Positions 40,753 through 44,437 of a DNA stretch of 44,437 bases are shown here, in pieces (the stretch's first letter is position 1; each line of letters opens with the position of its first letter). Origin of the DNA: UBA4719 sp035654835 (GTDB taxonomy: Bacteria; Actinomycetota; Actinomycetes; Actinomycetales; Dermatophilaceae); contig DASRVZ010000212.1 of NCBI GenBank assembly GCA_035654835.1, forward strand, positions 1 to 44,437. Direction: 5' to 3'. Under the pieces are notes generated by a model that was given only the letters and a program-made list of their open reading frames with translations, searched no databases and was not told where the DNA came from. The position numbers and the translations under genes were made by a program.

Positions 40753-41891
40753 GTTCTGCGACGGAGGCTTCTAGGACGGGGACTCCTGCGACAGCTTCCG
40801 ACGGGCTGCGGGTCCGGATCGTCGGCACCGGACTGATCGGGACGAGCCTGGGAATGGCCCTGTCCCGCAAGGGGTTTCGAGTGTCACTTGCTGATACCTC
40901 ACCCACGGCAGCCGCTTTGGCTCGTGACCTGGGTGCCGGTGTTCTTGCTTCCGATGTCACAGACACCCCGGACCTGGTGGTCGTTGCCGCGCCTCCGGAT
41001 GTCGTGGCGGCCGTGGTCGCGCAGGAGCTGAGGCAGTGGCCGGATGCGGTGGTGACCGACGCCGCCAGCGTCAAGGGCTCATTGTTGACGACGTTGCGGG
41101 ACGTGGAAGCTGACCTCTCGAGGTATGTCGGATCGCACCCCATGGCGGGGCGGGAGAGGTCCGGCGCCGTCGCATCGCAGGCGGATCTGTTCGAGGGGCG
41201 TTCGTGGGTTGTGGCGCCCGGCCCTGAGTCCTCAGAAGGCGCGATCGACATGGTGCGACAGATCGCCGTCGCTGCAGGGTCTGCCGTTCTCGTCATGACC
41301 CCCGAGGAGCACGACGCGGCGGTCGCGGCGGTGTCACACGTTCCACAGATCGCTGCCAGCCTGGTCGCGAGCCGACTGCGAGACCTGTCGCCCGTTGCAA
41401 TTGCCCTGTCTGGACAGGGGATACGCGATGTGACTCGTATTGCCGCCAGCGACCCCAGCATGTGGACCCAGATCTTGTCCGGCAATGCGCCCGCGGTGCG
41501 CGTGGTCCTTGAATCGTTGGCCGAGGATCTCGATGCCGTGCTGGTAGCGCTGCGTCACCTGGAGTCCCAACCTGATGGCGGCGCCGTGGGCGCACGGGCC
41601 GTCCTCGCCAAGGCCGTCGCGGACGGCAACGCCGGGCAGGCTCGTATTCCAGGCAAGCACGGCGCGGCGCCGACGACATACGCCACCGTCATCGTCGTCA
41701 TCCCGGACGAGCCCGGCGCACTGGGTCGGCTCTTGCGTGACGTCGGCGAGGCCGGAGTCAACATGGAGGACCTGCACCTGGAGCACGGCGTGGGCCAACC
41801 GTTCGGCATCGTCGAGCTGTCGGTGCTCCCTGCTGCCGCCCAGCCCTTGATCAAGGCCTTGAGCGCTTTGGGCTGGCCCGTCCACGAATAG
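40749..41891 (+). CDS. tyrA: prephenate dehydrogenase with C-terminal ACT domain
   Basis: Oxidatively decarboxylates prephenate towards tyrosine. The 380-residue product has the NAD motif RIVGTGLIGTSLGMAL, SHPMAGRERSGA with the catalytic histidine, and HDAAVAAVSHVPQIAAS. A C-terminal ACT domain begins near residue 314 (VIVVIPDEPGALGRLL), suggesting feedback control by an amino acid. Confidence 0.94.
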   Translation: MSSATEASRTGTPATASDGLRVRIVGTGLIGTSLGMALSRKGFRVSLADTSPTAAALARDLGAGVLASDVTDTPDLVVVAAPPDVVAAVVAQELRQWPDAVVTDAASVKGSLLTTLRDVEADLSRYVGSHPMAGRERSGAVASQADLFEGRSWVVAPGPESSEGAIDMVRQIAVAAGSAVLVMTPEEHDAAVAAVSHVPQIAASLVASRLRDLSPVAIALSGQGIRDVTRIAASDPSMWTQILSGNAPAVRVVLESLAEDLDAVLVALRHLESQPDGGAVGARAVLAKAVADGNAGQARIPGKHGAAPTTYATVIVVIPDEPGALGRLLRDVGEAGVNMEDLHLEHGVGQPFGIVELSVLPAAAQPLIKALSALGWPVHE

Positions 41892-41899
41892 CCGGCAGA

Positions 41900-41912
41900 T
41901 AGGGTTTGGCGG
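41900..41912 (+). promoter_or_regulatory. -10 box of a leaderless cmk mRNA
   Basis: TAGGGT at 41900-41905, seven bases, then GTG at 41913. Only 21 bases separate tyrA and cmk. Confidence 0.45.
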
Positions 41913-42668
41913 GTGATCTCACGACCCAAGCCCCTTGTCATCGCCATCGACGGCCCATCGGGATCTGGCAAGTCCAGCGTCTCCCGGACGGTCGCGCTGC
42001 GCCTCAACCTGGCCTACCTCGACACCGGTGCGATGTATCGCGCTCTGACGTGGTGGTGCACACAGCAGGGGATCGACCTCGAGGACCTTGACGCAGTGGC
42101 CCAAGCCGCCAAGGACCTTCCGCTGCACATGGAGACCGACCCGAGATCTCCGTCCGTACAGGTTGCCGGCGTGGTGATCGACGAGGCTATCCGGACGACA
42201 GAGATCTCGGCGTCGGTGTCGAAGGTTGCGACCAATCTCGCGGTGCGCAATGAGCTGTGCCATCGCCAGCAGGCCCTGATAGCAGAGTCAGCTGCGAACA
42301 GTGGGGGAGTCGTGGCCGAGGGCCGCGACATCACCACGGTGGTCGCTCCCGGTGCTGACGTGCGCATCCTGCTGGTGGCCAACCAGGATGCTCGGCTGGC
42401 CCGGCGAGCCAAGGAGCTCCATGGCGAGGCAGGGCACGCGGCAATGAGCGCCACCCACGACCAGATCGTTCGCCGCGACAAAGACGACTCGACGGTTTCG
42501 GAGTTCATGGATGCCGCGCCGGGCGTGACCTCGCTGGATACGACGGACCTCAGCTTCGAGCAGTCCGTGGAAGCAGTGCTTGAGCTGGTCGCCACTCATA
42601 CCGGCCGCGACGAGCTGGCGATCACCCTCGCGGACAGGGACCGGCCAAAAGTAAGGGACAATGGGTAG
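41913..42668 (+). CDS. cmk: cytidylate kinase
   Basis: Phosphorylates CMP and dCMP. The 251-residue product has the P-loop AIDGPSGSGKSSV, LAYLDTGAMYRALTW, the CMP-site VVAEGRDITTVV and a lid region RLARRAKELHGE. Starts with GTG, fixed by the -10 box. der follows after 80 bases. Confidence 0.95.
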   Translation: MISRPKPLVIAIDGPSGSGKSSVSRTVALRLNLAYLDTGAMYRALTWWCTQQGIDLEDLDAVAQAAKDLPLHMETDPRSPSVQVAGVVIDEAIRTTEISASVSKVATNLAVRNELCHRQQALIAESAANSGGVVAEGRDITTVVAPGADVRILLVANQDARLARRAKELHGEAGHAAMSATHDQIVRRDKDDSTVSEFMDAAPGVTSLDTTDLSFEQSVEAVLELVATHTGRDELAITLADRDRPKVRDNG

Positions 42669-42748
42669 TTCCCGAGCCTTGATCGATCCCTGTTACCCCT
42701 GACTGACATTCACACCACACATCCACTGATTAGCTGAAGGACCCTGCC

Positions 42749-44227
42749 GTGAGCGAGCATCCCGATACCGTCGATCGCAACGAGGTCGATGACCTGTCGG
42801 TTGAGCGAGCCCTGCGCGTGGGTCTGGAAGAGTTCGAGCTCGACGACGAGGACCTGTCGCTGCTCGAACGTGAGGGTGACGAAGATCTTGTCGCCGAGGA
42901 GACGGGCCCCGTGCCGGTCGTCGCGATCATCGGGCGCCCGAACGTCGGCAAGTCGACTCTTGTGAACCGCATCCTTGGCCGGCGTGAGGCCGTCGTCGAG
43001 GACGTCCCCGGGGTGACCCGCGACCGCGTCGCCTATGACGCCGAGTGGACCGGCACCCGGTTCACTCTCGTCGACACAGGCGGCTGGGAGGTGGATGCCA
43101 CCGGGATCCACCTGCGCGTCGCCGAGCAGGCAGAGATCGCCATCGAGCTCGCCGACGCCATCATGTTCGTCGTTGACGCGACCGTTGGCGCAACCGACAC
43201 CGATGACGCAGTGGTCAAGCTCCTGCGCAAGTCCGGCAAGCCGGTCATCCTCGTGGCCAACAAGGTCGATGACCCGCGCAGCGAGGCCGACGCGGCCATG
43301 TTGTGGTCCTTCGGGCTGGGGCAGCCTTGGCCGGTCTCGGCTCTGCACGGTCGTGGCAGTGGTGATGTCCTGGATGCCCTGCTCGCGGTCCTGCCCAAGT
43401 TCTCGGCGGTAGGCGAGGCCTATGCCCGCGGCGGACCCCGTCGGGTGGCACTCGTCGGCCGTCCCAACGTCGGCAAGTCAAGCCTGCTCAACAGGCTCGC
43501 TGGCGAGGAGCGTGTCGTTGTCGACAAAGTTGCCGGCACGACGCGTGACCCGGTTGACGAGCTGATCGAGCTGGGTGGCAAGACCTGGCGCTTTGTGGAC
43601 ACTGCAGGCATCCGTCGCCGCGTCCATCAAACCCACGGGGCCGACTTCTACGCTTCTCTGCGCACCCAGACGGCGCTCGAGAAGGCCGAGGTCGCCGTGG
43701 TGCTGATCGACGCAGACGAGGCCATCGCCGAGCAGGACATCCGGGTCGTGCAGCAGGTTGTGGACGCGGGGCGTGCCCTGGTCGTGGCCTACAACAAGTG
43801 GGACACCCTGGACGAGGAACGCCGCCACTACCTCGAACGCGAGATCGAGAAGGAGCTCGTCCAGATCCCGTGGGCCCCTCGGGTCAACATCTCGGCGCTC
43901 ACGGGACGGCACATGGACCGTCTTGTCCCCGCCATCGAGGTTGCTCTCGAGTCATGGGGCACCCGCGTGTCCACAGGCCGCCTCAACGCCTTCCTGGGCA
44001 CCGTGACGGCAGCCAACCCGCACCCGGTGCGCTCGGGCAAGCAGCCGCGGATTCTGTTCGCCACGCAGGCTGCCACCTGTCCGCCTCGCTTCGTCGTGTT
44101 CGCAAGCGGGTTCCTCGAGGCGGGTTATCGGCGGTTCATCGAGCGCCGCCTGCGCGAGGAGTTCGGCTTCGTGGGGACGCCCATCGAGGTCTCGGTACGG
44201 GTCAGGGAGAAGCGTCGCAAGAAGTAG
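42749..44227 (+). CDS. der: ribosome biogenesis GTPase Der (EngA)
   Basis: A 50S assembly factor with two GTPase domains in tandem. In the 492-residue product the first P-loop IIGRPNVGKSTLVNRILG is near residue 60 and the second LVGRPNVGKSSLLNRLAG near 234. VDTGGW and DTAGIRRR are the two G3 motifs, and NKVD and NKWD the two G4 motifs. A KH-like domain follows (SGKQPRILFATQAATCPP), ending in RVREKRRKK. The first 55 residues are an acidic extension common in actinobacteria. AAGGA precedes the GTG by about eight bases. Confidence 0.96.
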   Translation: MSEHPDTVDRNEVDDLSVERALRVGLEEFELDDEDLSLLEREGDEDLVAEETGPVPVVAIIGRPNVGKSTLVNRILGRREAVVEDVPGVTRDRVAYDAEWTGTRFTLVDTGGWEVDATGIHLRVAEQAEIAIELADAIMFVVDATVGATDTDDAVVKLLRKSGKPVILVANKVDDPRSEADAAMLWSFGLGQPWPVSALHGRGSGDVLDALLAVLPKFSAVGEAYARGGPRRVALVGRPNVGKSSLLNRLAGEERVVVDKVAGTTRDPVDELIELGGKTWRFVDTAGIRRRVHQTHGADFYASLRTQTALEKAEVAVVLIDADEAIAEQDIRVVQQVVDAGRALVVAYNKWDTLDEERRHYLEREIEKELVQIPWAPRVNISALTGRHMDRLVPAIEVALESWGTRVSTGRLNAFLGTVTAANPHPVRSGKQPRILFATQAATCPPRFVVFASGFLEAGYRRFIERRLREEFGFVGTPIEVSVRVREKRRKK

Positions 44228-44265
44228 CTCGTGGGGCTTCGATACGCGCCGTCGGGCCCGGTCGA

Positions 44266-44283
44266 CATACCGCAGCAGGTATG
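44266..44283. terminator. small hairpin downstream of der
   Basis: CATACC-GCAGCA-GGTATG forms a six-pair stem with a six-base loop 38 bases after the der stop. It is short and has no T-tract, so a role in termination is only possible. Confidence 0.3.
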
Positions 44284-44307
44284 GCGATTCTGAGCCAAGG
44301 GTGTGCG

Positions 44308-44318
44308 TAGGCTAGGGT
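44308..44318 (+). promoter_or_regulatory. -10 region of tRNA-Pro
   Basis: Two overlapping -10-like hexamers, TAGGCT (44308-44313) and TAGGGT (44313-44318), lie about 40 bases before the tRNA. Confidence 0.4.
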
Positions 44319-44357
44319 TTCGTTCGCCTCACCTGAGCAACACGCAGGCGAGAGTCC

Positions 44358-44431
<74 letters not shown>

Positions 44432-44437
44432 CTGGGA

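Overview
The window is chromosomal DNA from a high-GC Gram-positive bacterium (Actinomycetota). Three things point there: many GTG starts, a complete phosphatidyl-myo-inositol mannoside (PIM) locus, and gene order that largely follows two known mycobacterial blocks. These are thrS–HIT–pgsA–patA–pimA–pdxS–pdxT–yebC–ruvCAB–yajC–secDF–apt–relA–ppi–hisS, and xerD–parA–scpA–scpB–rluB–cmk–der. A placement near Intrasporangiaceae/Dermatophilaceae is my guess from overall gene content; nothing in the sequence proves it.

Layout. 1–2.8 kb: end of a membrane protein, then pabB–pabC (p-aminobenzoate for folate) and a PGPGW membrane protein. 2.85–4.5 kb: tRNA-Val and, on the minus strand, otsA (trehalose-6-phosphate synthase). 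4.5–9.3 kb is the accessory part. It holds two copies of a short 5'-gene-end repeat, a three-gene envelope cassette of unknown function (two small membrane proteins and a lipoprotein), a decayed acyltransferase-3 gene, an arsR–permease–thioredoxin-like operon, and a divergent MOSC-domain gene. 9.4–18.3 kb: thrS, an M50-like protease, then the PIM block, interrupted by an EF-G-like gene on the opposite strand. 18.4–21.1 kb: pyridoxal phosphate synthase (pdxS, pdxT) and yebC. 21.1–23.5 kb: ruvCAB behind a perfect LexA/SOS box. 23.5–29.9 kb: yajC–secD–secF–apt–relA. 29.9–32.4 kb: two minus-strand genes, a DUF349 protein and a membrane-anchored cyclophilin. 32.5–34.6 kb: a metallo-beta-lactamase-fold hydrolase and hisS. 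34.7–35.8 kb: ald. 35.8–44.2 kb: xerD, a ParA-like ATPase, scpA, scpB, rluB, aroH, tyrA, cmk and der, ending in tRNA-Pro.

How genes work together. Many genes are translationally coupled through 4-bp ATGA/GTGA overlaps: pabB/pabC/PGPGW, pgsA/patA/pimA (pimA/LemA-like overlap by 1 bp), ruvC/A/B, secD/F, hydrolase/hisS, scpB/rluB, aroH/tyrA. At least nine genes have a TANNNT -10 box only 6–9 bases before the start codon, which predicts leaderless mRNAs (relA, pdxT, HIT, pgsA, MBL hydrolase, aroH, cmk, arsR, MOSC).

The best candidates for something undescribed are the repeat-bracketed envelope cassette at 5.07–6.53 kb and the unusual 5' architecture around it. Most of the remainder is well-known core actinobacterial biology.
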